NCBI GenBank assembly: GCA_947495135.1
Contig: CANLXN010000009.1
Coordinates: 1-64,000, forward strand
DNA: 64,000 bases
Direction of reading: 5' to 3'
Source of the DNA: an uncultured Flavobacteriaceae bacterium
Lineage (GTDB): Bacteria > Bacteroidota > Bacteroidia > Flavobacteriales > Flavobacteriaceae
The notes beneath the pieces were generated by a model. That model was given only the letters and a program-made list of their open reading frames with translations. It ran no database searches and was not told where the DNA came from. Shown one piece after another: positions 8,896-18,258 of the stretch (positions are counted from its first letter, which is position 1; each line of letters opens with the position of its first letter). Made by a program: the position numbers and the translations under genes.

Positions 8896-9849
8896 CTAGC
8901 CTTTAAAGACTCCCATTTCAGAATATTTTTCCATCCGATTTTCTACCAAATCTTTTGGGGATAAGTTCTTAAGTTCGCCATAAGTCTTCGAGATAATTTT
9001 GGCGACATCAATAAACGTTTTTTCCCGATTAGTGTGTGCTCCTCCAAGTGGTTCTTTCACGATGAGATCTATGAGCTTTTGTTTCTTCATATCGGTAGCA
9101 GTAAGTTTCAACGCTTCTGCCGCCTGTTCTTTAAATTCCCAACTTCTCCATAGAATAGATGAACAGCTTTCAGGGCTAATTACTGAATACCATGTGTTTT
9201 CTAACATCAACACTCGATCTCCTACGCCTATCCCTAAGGCTCCACCACTAGCTCCTTCTCCAATAATCACCACAATAATAGGCACTTTTAAGCGTGTCAT
9301 TTCAAGAATATTGCGAGCAATTGCTTCTCCTTGTCCTCGCTCCTCTGCTTCCAATCCAGGATAGGCTCCAGGGGTGTCAATTAAGCAAACTACGGGAATT
9401 CCAAATTTTTCAGCAGACTTCATTAATCGAAGTGCTTTTCGGTATCCTTCAGGATTTGCCATTCCAAAGTTTCTATACTGGCGGGTTTTGGTATTATAAC
9501 CTTTTTGTTGACCAATAAACATATAAGACTGATCACCAATTTTTCCTAAACCGCCAATCATGGCTTTATCATCCTTAAAATTACGATCTCCGTGTAATTC
9601 TAAAAAAGAATCCCCACAGATGGCGTTTATATAATCCAAAGTGTAGGGACGGTTGGGATGTCTTGAAAGTTGTACTCGTTGCCAAGGAGTAAGATTCTTA
9701 TAAATCTCCTTTTTGGTTTCGTTGAGTTTCTTTTCGATCTGCGCACAGGTATTGGTTACGTCTACGTCGCTATCTTCTCCTATCTTACAGGCCTTTTCGT
9801 ATTGGTCCTGCAGTTCCTTTATTGGTAATTCAAATTCAAGATATTCCAT
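8896..9849 (-). CDS. accA: Acetyl-CoA carboxylase carboxyltransferase subunit alpha
   Basis: With AccD it moves the carboxyl group from biotin-BCCP to acetyl-CoA, making malonyl-CoA for fatty acid synthesis. All 317 residues fit AccA: an N-terminal helical region ([11 protein letters not shown]), then the crotonase-fold core with [35 protein letters not shown] and [11 protein letters not shown], and the [11 protein letters not shown] segment. Length is normal. It has its own -10-like element (9885-9892) and lies 54 bases after the EamA gene. accD is not in the window. Confidence 0.96.
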   Translation of the reverse strand: MEYLEFELPIKELQDQYEKACKIGEDSDVDVTNTCAQIEKKLNETKKEIYKNLTPWQRVQLSRHPNRPYTLDYINAICGDSFLELHGDRNFKDDKAMIGGLGKIGDQSYMFIGQQKGYNTKTRQYRNFGMANPEGYRKALRLMKSAEKFGIPVVCLIDTPGAYPGLEAEERGQGEAIARNILEMTRLKVPIIVVIIGEGASGGALGIGVGDRVLMLENTWYSVISPESCSSILWRSWEFKEQAAEALKLTATDMKKQKLIDLIVKEPLGGAHTNREKTFIDVAKIISKTYGELKNLSPKDLVENRMEKYSEMGVFKG

Positions 9850-9884
9850 ATGGTTGAATATGATTTAGTTTTTTATCTAGACGA

Positions 9885-9892
9885 CAAAGATA
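9885..9892 (-). promoter_or_regulatory. accA -7 element
   Basis: Minus-strand TATCTTTG, 36 bases before the accA start, matches TAnnTTTG exactly; no TTG at the right distance is seen, so this is only half of a promoter. Confidence 0.4.
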
Positions 9893-9903
9893 AAACTTTG
9901 TTC

Positions 9904-10809
9904 TTAGCTAGGGGATATTCGATTATTTTTTCTTCGCTTTTTGGTTTTTATAATTCCGTTCGCTACTACCGTTGCCAAGATGATCAGGGCTCCGTAGTAG
10001 AACTCTGGCTTCATATATTCGCTATCTTTCAGAATAAACAATGCTAGAATAATTCCGTATACGGGTTCTAAATTTATGGTAAGCATTACTGTATAAGGAC
10101 TTAACCACTTCATAACATGAATAGAAGCAATAAATGCGTAAGCAGTACAGGCAGAGGCTAAAATGAATAAATAGAGCCAATCGGTTCCAGAAATAGTAAA
10201 AAATGACTCAGTAAAGGCTCCCGTTAGTAATAAATACAGGCTAATACAAACCACTCCAAAAAATAATTCGTAGAGTGAAATAACCGATGCTTCGTATTTT
10301 TCGGCCAAACGACCATTACCCACAGAGAATACTGCACCCAAAAAAGCAGCTAATAAAGCCAACAGCATTCCCGAGTAATAAGCCTCTCCTTCTGCTTGAA
10401 AAATAATATAAAGTCCAACCATCACAATGAGCCCAAAAAACACTTCGTACCAGATAATTTTGCGCTTATAAAACAACGGTTCTAAAAAGGCCGTGAAGAA
10501 TGCACCAGTAGACATGATGGATAAGGTAATAGACACATTAGATTCTTTTATTGCCCCAAAAAAACTGAGCCAATGTAAGGCGATACACAGTCCTAATAAA
10601 AAAAAGTATGCTATGGTTTTCTTCGGAAATTTTAACCTCTTTTTGGTAACGACTACAAACAGAAATATAAGGATGGTAGCAATTCCCATGCGATACCAAA
10701 CCAACGGAATTGCCTCCAGTGAGATGAGCGCTCCTAAGACTGCCGTAAATCCCCAAATAAAAACAATGAAGTGTAAGTGTAAATAATTAAGAAGCTTAGC
10801 GTTTTGCAT
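9904..10809 (-). CDS. EamA/DMT-superfamily transporter
   Basis: A 301-residue inner-membrane protein with about ten hydrophobic helices arranged as two EamA repeats (for example FIWGFTAVLGALISLEAIPL near the N-terminus and TINLEPVYGIILALFILKDS in the second half), typical of small-molecule exporters of the drug/metabolite family. The substrate cannot be told. The C-terminus is basic (KTKKRRKNNR), in line with the positive-inside rule. Its start overlaps the end of the upstream LptF/G-like gene by 14 bases, so the two are co-translated. Confidence 0.88.
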   Translation of the reverse strand: MQNAKLLNYLHLHFIVFIWGFTAVLGALISLEAIPLVWYRMGIATILIFLFVVVTKKRLKFPKKTIAYFFLLGLCIALHWLSFFGAIKESNVSITLSIMSTGAFFTAFLEPLFYKRKIIWYEVFFGLIVMVGLYIIFQAEGEAYYSGMLLALLAAFLGAVFSVGNGRLAEKYEASVISLYELFFGVVCISLYLLLTGAFTESFFTISGTDWLYLFILASACTAYAFIASIHVMKWLSPYTVMLTINLEPVYGIILALFILKDSEYMKPEFYYGALIILATVVANGIIKTKKRRKNNRISPS

Positions 10810-11875
10810 TTCTCAACAAATAGATGGCCAAAATAGCAAAAACAAAGTTTGGAAACCAAGTTGCGATAAATGGAGAAAAACTGCTCTGCTCGGCCATGGT
10901 CCCGAAAATCTTATCGAAAAAGATAAAAACCATCCCAATAGAAATACCGATGGCCAGATTCACTCCCATTCCACCTCTTCTTTTAATGGAGGATACTGCG
11001 ACTGCAATAACCGTAAGAATATAGGCAGACACTGGTAAACTCCAACGTTTGTAACGCACTACCTCATATCTATTGATAAAGTTAGATCCTTTCGACTTTT
11101 CACGAGCGATAAATTTATTGAGCTCATTGAAATTAAGCGTTTCCGCAATGTACTCGACTGGAACCAAATCTTCTATCTCAAAAGGAAAGATCGTGTCTTT
11201 CTTTTTTAAGTTGATCAACGAATCATTCTCCGCGCCAATAATTCGTTTGGAATAATTCAACAAGGTATACGTAGTATCTTCAGGATTATATTTTATCTTA
11301 TTTGCAGACAATTTATAGGTCATTTTATTGCCTTCAAAATGTTCTAGGGTAAAATTGTTTCCAGAATTATTCTTGATATCGAAACGGCTTACATAGATAT
11401 ATTCCTTGTCATTAATTTGTCGATACACATTCCCTAGCTGCCGGTCCTTCTTTCCTCTTTTAAGATGCTCGTAAATAAATTCGTTATATCCTTTACTCGC
11501 TCTTGGCGCCAAATAATTACCCAGAATGAATGCACCAACACACACAATAGTTGCTCCTATCATATACGGCCTAAGAAATCGATAGTAAGAAACTCCACTA
11601 CTCAAGAAAGCAATTACCTCTGTATTATTAGCCAGCTTTGAGGTAAACCAGATCACCGACAAAAATAAAAACAGTGGAAACAATAAATTGGCAAAGTAAA
11701 CAGTGAAATCTAAATAGTACAGAAGGATATCCGCTAGCGGAACTTCATTAGCTAACATCTTATCGATTTTCTCCGCTAAATTTACCGTAATACCGATGGG
11801 AATAAACAGTAGCAACAGCAGGATAAAAGTCCCGAGGTATTTTTTTAGTATATATCGATCAAGAATGCTAAGCAT
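10796..11875 (-). CDS. LptF/LptG family LPS export permease
   Basis: YjgP/YjgQ-type permease of 359 residues: membrane helices at both ends and a periplasmic beta-rich domain in the middle (about 120-260, with KGYNEFIYEHLKRGKKDRQLGNVY). With LptB it forms the ABC complex that pulls lipopolysaccharide from the inner membrane to the Lpt bridge. LptB is encoded at 38322-39068. Whether this is the F or G partner cannot be decided. It directly follows tgt with no gap and overlaps the EamA gene. Confidence 0.88.
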   Translation of the reverse strand: MLSILDRYILKKYLGTFILLLLLFIPIGITVNLAEKIDKMLANEVPLADILLYYLDFTVYFANLLFPLFLFLSVIWFTSKLANNTEVIAFLSSGVSYYRFLRPYMIGATIVCVGAFILGNYLAPRASKGYNEFIYEHLKRGKKDRQLGNVYRQINDKEYIYVSRFDIKNNSGNNFTLEHFEGNKMTYKLSANKIKYNPEDTTYTLLNYSKRIIGAENDSLINLKKKDTIFPFEIEDLVPVEYIAETLNFNELNKFIAREKSKGSNFINRYEVVRYKRWSLPVSAYILTVIAVAVSSIKRRGGMGVNLAIGISIGMVFIFFDKIFGTMAEQSSFSPFIATWFPNFVFAILAIYLLRNAKR

Positions 11876-13012
11876 CTATAAGCGTTTATCCATTTGCTTG
11901 ACCATTTGGTTTTTCCAAGTGGTGAAATCTCCGGCTAATATATGTTTTCTCGCCTCACGAACCAACCATAGATAAAACCCGAGGTTGTGAATGGTAGCAA
12001 TCTGTCTTCCCAGCATCTCATTAACAGTAAACAGGTGACGCACGTACGCTTTGGAGTATTCTGTATCGACCCAAGTAATCGCCATTTCGTCTATTGGAGA
12101 GAAATCCTGCTCCCATTTTTTGTTTTTAATATTAATAGTCCCATGCGCTGTAAATAGCATTCCGTTTCGTCCGTTTCGTGTGGGCATCACACAGTCGAAC
12201 ATGTCAATTCCCAATGCTATATTTTCTAACAAATTAATAGGTGTCCCTACACCCATTAGGTACCGAGGCTTATCTTCTGGAAGAATCTCAGTTACTACTT
12301 CGGTCATTGCATACATCTCCTCAGCTGGTTCTCCAACCGAGAGTCCACCAATCGCGTTTCCTTGAGCTCCTACAGACGCAATATATTCTGCAGATTGTCT
12401 TCTGAGGTCTTTATAGGTACTTCCTTGAACAATCGGGAAAAAAGTTTGTTCATATCCGTATTTGAATGGTAGTGTTTCTAAATGATTCATGCATCGATCC
12501 AACCAGCGATGCGTCATGTGCATGGATCGTTTGGCATAATTATAATCGCAAGGATACGGCGTGCACTCGTCAAAAGCCATGATAATATCTGCCCCTATAG
12601 TACGCTGTATTTCCATCACATTCTCCGGAGTAAAGAAATGGTAACTACCGTCTATATGCGACTTAAATTTAACGCCCTCTTCTTTAATTTTTCGGTTTGC
12701 TGAAAGGGAATAAACCTGATAGCCACCGCTGTCGGTAAGAATATTTCGGTCCCAATTCATAAACTTGTGCAATCCACCTGCCTTTTCTAAAATATCGGTT
12801 TGCGGGCGTAGATAAAGATGATAGGTATTTCCCAAAATAATATCAGGATTGATCTCCTCTTTGAGCTCTTTTTGATGAACTCCCTTAACAGTCCCTACGG
12901 TACCAACCGGCATAAAAATAGGCGTTTCAACTGGCCCGTGATCCAATGTAATAGTACCTGCGCGAGCTTTACTAGCTGCGTCTTTTCCTTCTAACTTAAA
13001 TTGCATGTACAC
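11876..13012 (-). CDS. tgt: tRNA-guanine transglycosylase
   Basis: Exchanges guanine at position 34 of GUN-anticodon tRNAs for preQ1 on the way to queuosine. The (beta/alpha)8 core shows DSGGYQVYSL, the GGLSVGEP loop and MFDCVMPTRNGRNG with the likely nucleophilic Asp. Length 378 is normal. One oddity: the C-terminal zinc site, usually CxCxxC followed by a distant His, has no cysteines here (DFSPIDEMAITWVDTEY), although the His in ATIHN remains. I recall similar cysteine-less versions in other Bacteroidetes, so this is probably a lineage trait. The gene is first in tgt-lptF/G-eamA. Confidence 0.95.
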   Translation of the reverse strand: MYMQFKLEGKDAASKARAGTITLDHGPVETPIFMPVGTVGTVKGVHQKELKEEINPDIILGNTYHLYLRPQTDILEKAGGLHKFMNWDRNILTDSGGYQVYSLSANRKIKEEGVKFKSHIDGSYHFFTPENVMEIQRTIGADIIMAFDECTPYPCDYNYAKRSMHMTHRWLDRCMNHLETLPFKYGYEQTFFPIVQGSTYKDLRRQSAEYIASVGAQGNAIGGLSVGEPAEEMYAMTEVVTEILPEDKPRYLMGVGTPINLLENIALGIDMFDCVMPTRNGRNGMLFTAHGTINIKNKKWEQDFSPIDEMAITWVDTEYSKAYVRHLFTVNEMLGRQIATIHNLGFYLWLVREARKHILAGDFTTWKNQMVKQMDKRL

Positions 13013-13029
13013 CTTGCTTTGTGAAGCTG

Positions 13030-13037
13030 CAAAGATA
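13030..13037 (-). promoter_or_regulatory. tgt -7 element
   Basis: Minus-strand TATCTTTG sits 18 bases before the tgt start and matches TAnnTTTG; the TTG box is not recognisable. Confidence 0.4.
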
Positions 13038-13197
13038 GAATGATATTTCAGTTAGAGTGGTAAAGAAATGTTAGTTTTTCTTTGCCCTATTTCTAAAGAA
13101 GATGTGCGTCTCATTTCCCATAGCTACCTCTTATTAGTCCTGAAGTTTAAACTCAATTCCTCTTTTTAAAGGGTAAAACGATCATTGCATCTCTTGC

Positions 13198-13227
13198 TTG
13201 TCATTTTCAAAAAGCGTTCTATATTTG
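13198..13227 (+). promoter_or_regulatory. Promoter of the ABC exporter pair
   Basis: TTG (13198-13200), 19 bases, TATATTTG (13220-13227): an exact Bacteroidetes promoter, 60 bases before the GTG start at 13288. Confidence 0.7.
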
Positions 13228-13287
13228 AAAATGTAACAAAATGAGGGCTGCCTCGTCTTACTAACATCCAATCAAAAAACGAAACTC

Positions 13288-14184
13288 GTGCAATCGATCT
13301 TAGAAATTAACAATCTTACCAAGAAATTTGGGTCCATTACGGCAGTGAAAGATCTGTCGTTTACTATTGAAAAAGGAAACGTCTACGGGATTCTAGGCCC
13401 CAACGGAAGTGGGAAATCTACTACCCTTGGAATTGTCCTCAATGTGGTTAATAAAACCTCGGGTGATTTTAACTGGTTTAACGGTACCGAAACAACACAC
13501 GATGCCTTGAAGAGAGTGGGAGCAATCATTGAACACCCTAACTTTTATCCGTATATGACTGCTGTTCAAAATCTCGAACTGGTATGTAAGATCAAAGGAG
13601 TTTCTACAGACAATGTTTTTCAAAAACTAGAAACTGTTGGGCTATTGGATAGAAAAGACAGTAAGTTTCGTACTTTTTCGTTGGGAATGAAGCAACGTTT
13701 GGCAATTGCCTCTGCCCTACTCAACGATCCAGAAATTTTGATTCTCGATGAACCAACCAATGGGTTAGACCCTCAAGGAATTCATCAAATTAGAGAAATT
13801 ATTAAAAAGATTGCCAGTCAAGGAACAACCATCTTACTCGCTTCTCACCTTTTAGATGAAGTGGAGAAAGTTTGTTCGCATGTGGTGATACTTCGGAAAG
13901 GAGAAAGCCTTTATACCGGAAGCGTTGATGGCATGAAAGCCAGTCATGGTTTTATTACCGTAAAAAGCAATGACAACGACCATCTAAAGAAAGCACTTGA
14001 AGATATGAATTCGTTTACTAAAATTGAAACGGAAGGAGATTCTTTGGTCGCATATCTCAGTGAACCTATGGACGGATCGGATATTAATAAACGATTGTTT
14101 GAAAAGGGAATTGCCGTTTCACATCTGGTAAAACGTAAAGAAAGTCTTGAAGAATTATTCCTTGAAATCACCAAAAACAACTAA
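13288..14184 (+). CDS. ABC transporter ATP-binding protein (BcrA/NatA type)
   Basis: Cytoplasmic ATPase of 298 residues with Walker A GPNGSGKST (about 37-45), the signature FSLGMKQRLAIASALL (about 130-145), Walker B LILDEPTNGLDP and the switch His in LLASHLLDEV. The C-terminal ~80 residues are the variable domain seen in antibiotic- or lipid-exporting ABC-2 systems. The GTG at 13288 is the first usable start (then QSILEINNLTKKFG, the usual N-terminus). It is followed after 5 bases by its permease. Substrate unknown. Confidence 0.92.
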   Translation: MQSILEINNLTKKFGSITAVKDLSFTIEKGNVYGILGPNGSGKSTTLGIVLNVVNKTSGDFNWFNGTETTHDALKRVGAIIEHPNFYPYMTAVQNLELVCKIKGVSTDNVFQKLETVGLLDRKDSKFRTFSLGMKQRLAIASALLNDPEILILDEPTNGLDPQGIHQIREIIKKIASQGTTILLASHLLDEVEKVCSHVVILRKGESLYTGSVDGMKASHGFITVKSNDNDHLKKALEDMNSFTKIETEGDSLVAYLSEPMDGSDINKRLFEKGIAVSHLVKRKESLEELFLEITKNN

Positions 14185-14189
14185 CGACC

Positions 14190-15026
14190 ATGCTACGATT
14201 ACTCAGTATAGAACTTCAGAAATTAAGATATAACAGGAGCGCAAAGGTTATTTCCATTGTGTATTTCGCCCTTATTTGCCTCATCGCACTCATTGTTTCC
14301 ATCGAATTTAATTTTGGTGGTGTGGAATTTAGAGTAGCCGATATGGGATTCTTTAACTTTCCGTTCATTTGGCACTTCAACACATACATTGCGGCGATAC
14401 TTAAAATCTTTTTAGCGATCGTCATTGTATCCATGATGGCCAACGAATACAGCTATCGAACGCTGAAACAGAACTTAATTGACGGACTCAGTAAAAAAGA
14501 GTTTATACTCTCCAAATTTATCACTGTTGTTGGTTATGCTTTAATTTCTACCCTCTTTGTTTTTACAGTATCTCTTATTTTAGGTTCTATATTTTCAGAT
14601 TACACAGAGGCAGGAATTATCTTTAGTGATCTCGACTATTTAATAGCCTATTTCGTAAAACTATTAGGTTTTTTCTCTTTCTGCCTTTTTCTTGGGATTT
14701 GGGTGAAACGATCTGCTTTTGCAATTGGATTCCTAGTGATTTGGGCAATGATTGAAGGTGTTCTCTATTTAGTAATGAAGTTCCTTCTATTCAAAAAGAC
14801 AGAAGTGGCTGAAATGGTCTCTCAATTCTTTCCGCTTAATTCCATGGCAAATCTAATTAAAAAACCATGGACTCGCTTAGGCGTAGTGCAATCTGCCGCT
14901 AACCAGCTGGGAGAAGAGTTTTCAAAAGATTATGGTGTTCAAATTTTAGATATTGGGGTCGTCTTGGTTTGGACTGGACTGTTTATCTACTGGTCTTACG
15001 TAATCTTAAAAAGACGCGATTTATAA
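14190..15026 (+). CDS. ABC-2 type transporter permease
   Basis: Inner-membrane partner of the ATPase just upstream: 278 residues with six hydrophobic helices (first about 18-38, last about 250-270, ending in the basic KRRDL). The segment MANEYSYRTLKQNLIDGLSKKEFILSK between helices 2 and 3 is the coupling region typical of ABC-2 exporters of the NatB/BcrB type. Together they form a minimal two-gene exporter. Confidence 0.88.
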   Translation: MLRLLSIELQKLRYNRSAKVISIVYFALICLIALIVSIEFNFGGVEFRVADMGFFNFPFIWHFNTYIAAILKIFLAIVIVSMMANEYSYRTLKQNLIDGLSKKEFILSKFITVVGYALISTLFVFTVSLILGSIFSDYTEAGIIFSDLDYLIAYFVKLLGFFSFCLFLGIWVKRSAFAIGFLVIWAMIEGVLYLVMKFLLFKKTEVAEMVSQFFPLNSMANLIKKPWTRLGVVQSAANQLGEEFSKDYGVQILDIGVVLVWTGLFIYWSYVILKRRDL

Positions 15027-15055
15027 AGCAAATGCACATAATTTCTAAGTTCCTT

Positions 15056-15083
15056 TTGCCGCTGCTAATTATTTGTATCTTTA
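15056..15083 (+). promoter_or_regulatory. Putative promoter of the T9SS substrate gene
   Basis: TTG (15056-15058), 17 bases, TATCTTTA (15076-15083): one mismatch to TAnnTTTG. It ends 19 bases before the start codon. Confidence 0.45.
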
Positions 15084-15102
15084 GTTGTGAAAAAAGAATG
15101 CT

Positions 15103-17517
15103 ATGCAGCTTAGAAAAATACACCTTTTAATCCTCTTATTTTGTTTGCCAAATTTTCTGTTTTCACAGGAAATAGATCTCTTTCAGCAGTTTAGTGGAAG
15201 ATACGATTATGTGGCTTTCGGGAATACACTCAACCGTGCTGAAAATGGGGCTGGAGGAGATTGCACTATTAATACCCAAAGCAGTGCCGAATTTGTATTA
15301 GAGCCCAATCAAACCATTGTTGCAGCCTACCTCTATTGGGCAGGTTCTGGTGAAGAGGGAGATTTAGAAGTGACGTTCAACGGAATAGACATTACCGCCG
15401 AACGCGACTTTACCTATGCACTTCCAGGAACCGAATTGGTCTACTTTAGCGCCTTTGCAGATGTCACCGATATTTTATTGGCTTCCGGTCCAGACACCTA
15501 TATATTATCCGATTTAGACTTAACAGATATCATAGAGCAGTTTTGTGGAAATGCCACCAATTTTGGAGGTTGGGCAGTAACTGTTATTTATGAAGATGAA
15601 GTACTTCCGCTTAACCAAGTGAATATATTCGATGGGTTGGAATCGGTTTCTCTTCAAAATCCTACACTTGCCATTGAGCTAAACTCACTACAATTAGTGG
15701 ATAATTCGGAAGCAAAAATTGGGTTTCTTTCTTGGGAAGGAGATCGCGGAATTGCAAACAACGAGACACTCCGCTTAAACGGAACAATTTTAAGCAACCC
15801 TCCTCTCAATCCTTCAGACAACGCTTTCAACGGGACCAACACCTTTACCAATGATGACCAATTATTTAATATGGACATCGATGTATATGCCATTCAAAAC
15901 CTGATCCAACCCGGAGACGAAACTGCGTTGATCGAACTTACCTCAAACCAAGATTTAGTGCTTATCAATAATATTGTAACCGTTCTCAACACAGCATTAC
16001 CAGATGGAACCATTGTAATTAACGATACTACTGGCGGTGATGAATGTGGAAATAGAGAAATTACCGTAGACTATACCGTTTCCAATGTGAATGGTACCGA
16101 TAGACTTCCAATTGGTACTTCCATCGGTTTTTATGCAGACAACACCCTTATTGATCAAACACAGACTACCGATATTATTCTAGTTGGCGAAACTGAAAGC
16201 GGCACCATTACACTAACTGTTCCTGAAACCGTTCCTGCCGAATTTTTACTTCGGGCCATTGTGGACGACACCTTAGAAGTAAACGAATTAGACGACTCCA
16301 ATAATGAAGACAATCTAGACTTTAGATTACTGCTGTTTCCTGATATTAGCGGACTGTCAGACATCACTATTTGTGATGTAGCTGGTGTAGAAACATTTAA
16401 TTTAACCGAGGCAACGACCACTATTGACGACGAAAACACCATTAGTTTTCACTTGAACGAAACTGATGCCGAGAACAACGATAACGAGATAACAGACATT
16501 GAAACCTATGAGAATACTAGCAATCCACAAGACATATGGGTGAGAGTTGCCAATCCAGACTGTTTCATCACCGCAAGTTTTGCTATTGAGATTATTGAAT
16601 GTCCCTTACCAGATGCAACAGTTGAAATAGACAATGAAATTTTTGCCTGTAGAGAGCGAGATCTTACTATCGAATATACCGTTTATAACACCACTGGAAC
16701 CGACATTCTTCCTGCCAACACTCCTATTTCCTTTTATATTGAAACCGTTTTGGTAGCACAGTCACAAACCGTAAATGACATCCCTATTGGCGGAAGTGAA
16801 TCTGGAAGTGTTACTCTAACCTTGGCAGATAACGTTCCAGATAATTTTTTACTGGTTGCGTCGGTTGATGACACTGGTACTGGAATAGGAATAGTAGAAG
16901 AGCTGGATGAAGGAAACAATACCTTTGATGTATTAGAAGAATTTGGCACCATCCCTCCCATTGCTGCGCTACCAAATCTTTTAGAATGTGATGAAGGTTT
17001 TAACACCACTTTCTTCGATTTAACCGAACAAAATGAAATCGTATTCGAAAGTGCACAGGGCATTATTACATATCATACTTCCATGGACGATGCACTAGAA
17101 AGCGTAAATGCTATTTCAGATCCTGAACAATATCAGAACACTAGTGATCCACAAACAATCTATGTAAGGTTAGAAAACGAAATCTGTTTTGCCACGGCTT
17201 CCTTCTTGTTGACTACTGAAAATTGCCCACCTTTTATTCCGGACGGAATATCACCCAACGGCGATACCGTAAACGATGTGTTTGAAATCACAGGCCTCTT
17301 AAATGTCTTTGAAAATTTCAGTTTAAAAATGTACAGTCGCAATGGAAATCTTATTTATGAAGGTGGTAATGAAGAGGGCTTTTGGGATGGAATTCCGAAT
17401 ACTGGCTTACTCAATCCTGGCAGCATTGTTCCTACTGGCACGTATTATTATGTGCTTCAGCTAAACGATCCTGAATATCCAGAGCCTTTGTTGGGCTGGA
17501 TTTATGTGAATTATTGA
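15103..17517 (+). CDS. Secreted protein with T9SS type B (gliding motility-type) C-terminal domain
   Basis: 804 residues: a signal peptide (1-22, ending LFSQ), an N-terminal extracellular region (about 25-298), two tandem repeats of about 200 residues (about 299-502 and 503-706), and a C-terminal CHU_C/gliding-motility-associated domain (about 707-804: FIPDGISPNGDTVNDVFEI ... GTYYYVLQL). Each repeat pairs a CARDB-like module (DYTVSNVNGTD / EYTVYNTTGTD; VDDT...NELDDSNN) with a module ending in YxNTSxPQxIxVR. The C-terminal domain directs export through the type IX system across the outer membrane. The acidic, Thr/Asn-rich make-up suits an adhesin or surface protein; no catalytic motif is seen. 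Confidence 0.9.
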   Translation: MQLRKIHLLILLFCLPNFLFSQEIDLFQQFSGRYDYVAFGNTLNRAENGAGGDCTINTQSSAEFVLEPNQTIVAAYLYWAGSGEEGDLEVTFNGIDITAERDFTYALPGTELVYFSAFADVTDILLASGPDTYILSDLDLTDIIEQFCGNATNFGGWAVTVIYEDEVLPLNQVNIFDGLESVSLQNPTLAIELNSLQLVDNSEAKIGFLSWEGDRGIANNETLRLNGTILSNPPLNPSDNAFNGTNTFTNDDQLFNMDIDVYAIQNLIQPGDETALIELTSNQDLVLINNIVTVLNTALPDGTIVINDTTGGDECGNREITVDYTVSNVNGTDRLPIGTSIGFYADNTLIDQTQTTDIILVGETESGTITLTVPETVPAEFLLRAIVDDTLEVNELDDSNNEDNLDFRLLLFPDISGLSDITICDVAGVETFNLTEATTTIDDENTISFHLNETDAENNDNEITDIETYENTSNPQDIWVRVANPDCFITASFAIEIIECPLPDATVEIDNEIFACRERDLTIEYTVYNTTGTDILPANTPISFYIETVLVAQSQTVNDIPIGGSESGSVTLTLADNVPDNFLLVASVDDTGTGIGIVEELDEGNNTFDVLEEFGTIPPIAALPNLLECDEGFNTTFFDLTEQNEIVFESAQGIITYHTSMDDALESVNAISDPEQYQNTSDPQTIYVRLENEICFATASFLLTTENCPPFIPDGISPNGDTVNDVFEITGLLNVFENFSLKMYSRNGNLIYEGGNEEGFWDGIPNTGLLNPGSIVPTGTYYYVLQLNDPEYPEPLLGWIYVNY

Positions 17518-17565
17518 TTGGGTTGTCTAGATATACTCTAGTTAGCCAAGTGTAAGATGATAAAG

Positions 17566-17854
17566 ATGAATAAGAATACTTACGATTTTTATAAGGGAGT
17601 TTTCGAAATCATTTGGGAATTTGAAGCTAAATTTGCTGAAATGGGCCCGAATGCCTATTTCTCACCTTTAAATATTTTACGCACTATTACTTACCAAGGA
17701 CTGGTTTATTGCAGTTTTTGTCTTGATCATCAGTGCTAGAATAGCCTGTTGGGATCATCGGCATTTAAGACAATCTAAAAAAAATGAATCTTTTCATTAT
17801 CCCGTATTAATAGATATAAAATCACAGCAAACTGTAAGGTGCATCTTGCCATAA
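17566..17854 (+). pseudogene. Frameshifted small membrane protein gene
   Basis: The first frame (ATG 17566; MNKNTYDFYKGVFEII...) runs through FSPLNI and then loses sense, stopping at 17739. From about 17685 the +1 frame continues with a convincing membrane helix (WFIAVFVLIISARI) and a polar tail ending at TAA 17852-17854. Adding one T to the TTTT run at about 17683-17686 would join the two into a protein of about 96 residues (SPLNI-FYALLLTKDW). I read this as a gene broken by a one-base deletion, or a sequencing error in a T run. The family is not recognised. Confidence 0.4.
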
Positions 17855-17893
17855 ATTAAACATTGTAAAGCGCAGAACACGAAAATTTATATA

Positions 17894-18178
17894 ATGCATA
17901 AACTAACGAAAAATGTAATCCTAATCTTAGTAATCTATGTAACAGGTGTCTTCATTAGAAGTATTACATTTAATTTGTGGGAGAGTGAGCTCAATTATGT
18001 TTATGAAATCGGTACATATGCCGGAAATATATTAATGCTCATCTCAATAGCTTGGTGTATCCTTAATGGAATTAAATTAGTTAGAACCCTAGACTTAAAA
18101 AGAGAAATTAAATTATTATGGCTTACTCTAAATTTTACACCAATTATATTACTTCTATTTGGTTTGATTAATAATTAA
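17894..18178 (+). CDS. Small membrane protein of unknown function
   Basis: 94 residues with three hydrophobic segments: about 8-27 (NVILILVIYVTGVFI), 45-65 (NILMLISIAWCILNGI) and 75-92 (near the C-terminus, TPIILLLFGLI). A basic stretch (RTLDLKREIK) separates the last two. No family is recognised. It lies between the broken gene upstream and an RDD-like protein downstream, all on the same strand. Confidence 0.55.
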   Translation: MHKLTKNVILILVIYVTGVFIRSITFNLWESELNYVYEIGTYAGNILMLISIAWCILNGIKLVRTLDLKREIKLLWLTLNFTPIILLLFGLINN

Positions 18179-18258
18179 ACTTAGCGCATATTTAATCCGA
18201 AATACTAACATTCCTAACCGGATACTTTTCCCCCACCAAACCCTACCGATAACTTTAA

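Noticed and set aside
8896-9849. accA fused to accD
   Set aside because: The protein has only the alpha-subunit length (317) and no zinc-ribbon of AccD.
17557-17739. Intact 60-residue gene
   Set aside because: The C-terminal part is out of register with the membrane helix in the +1 frame; a frameshift explains both better.
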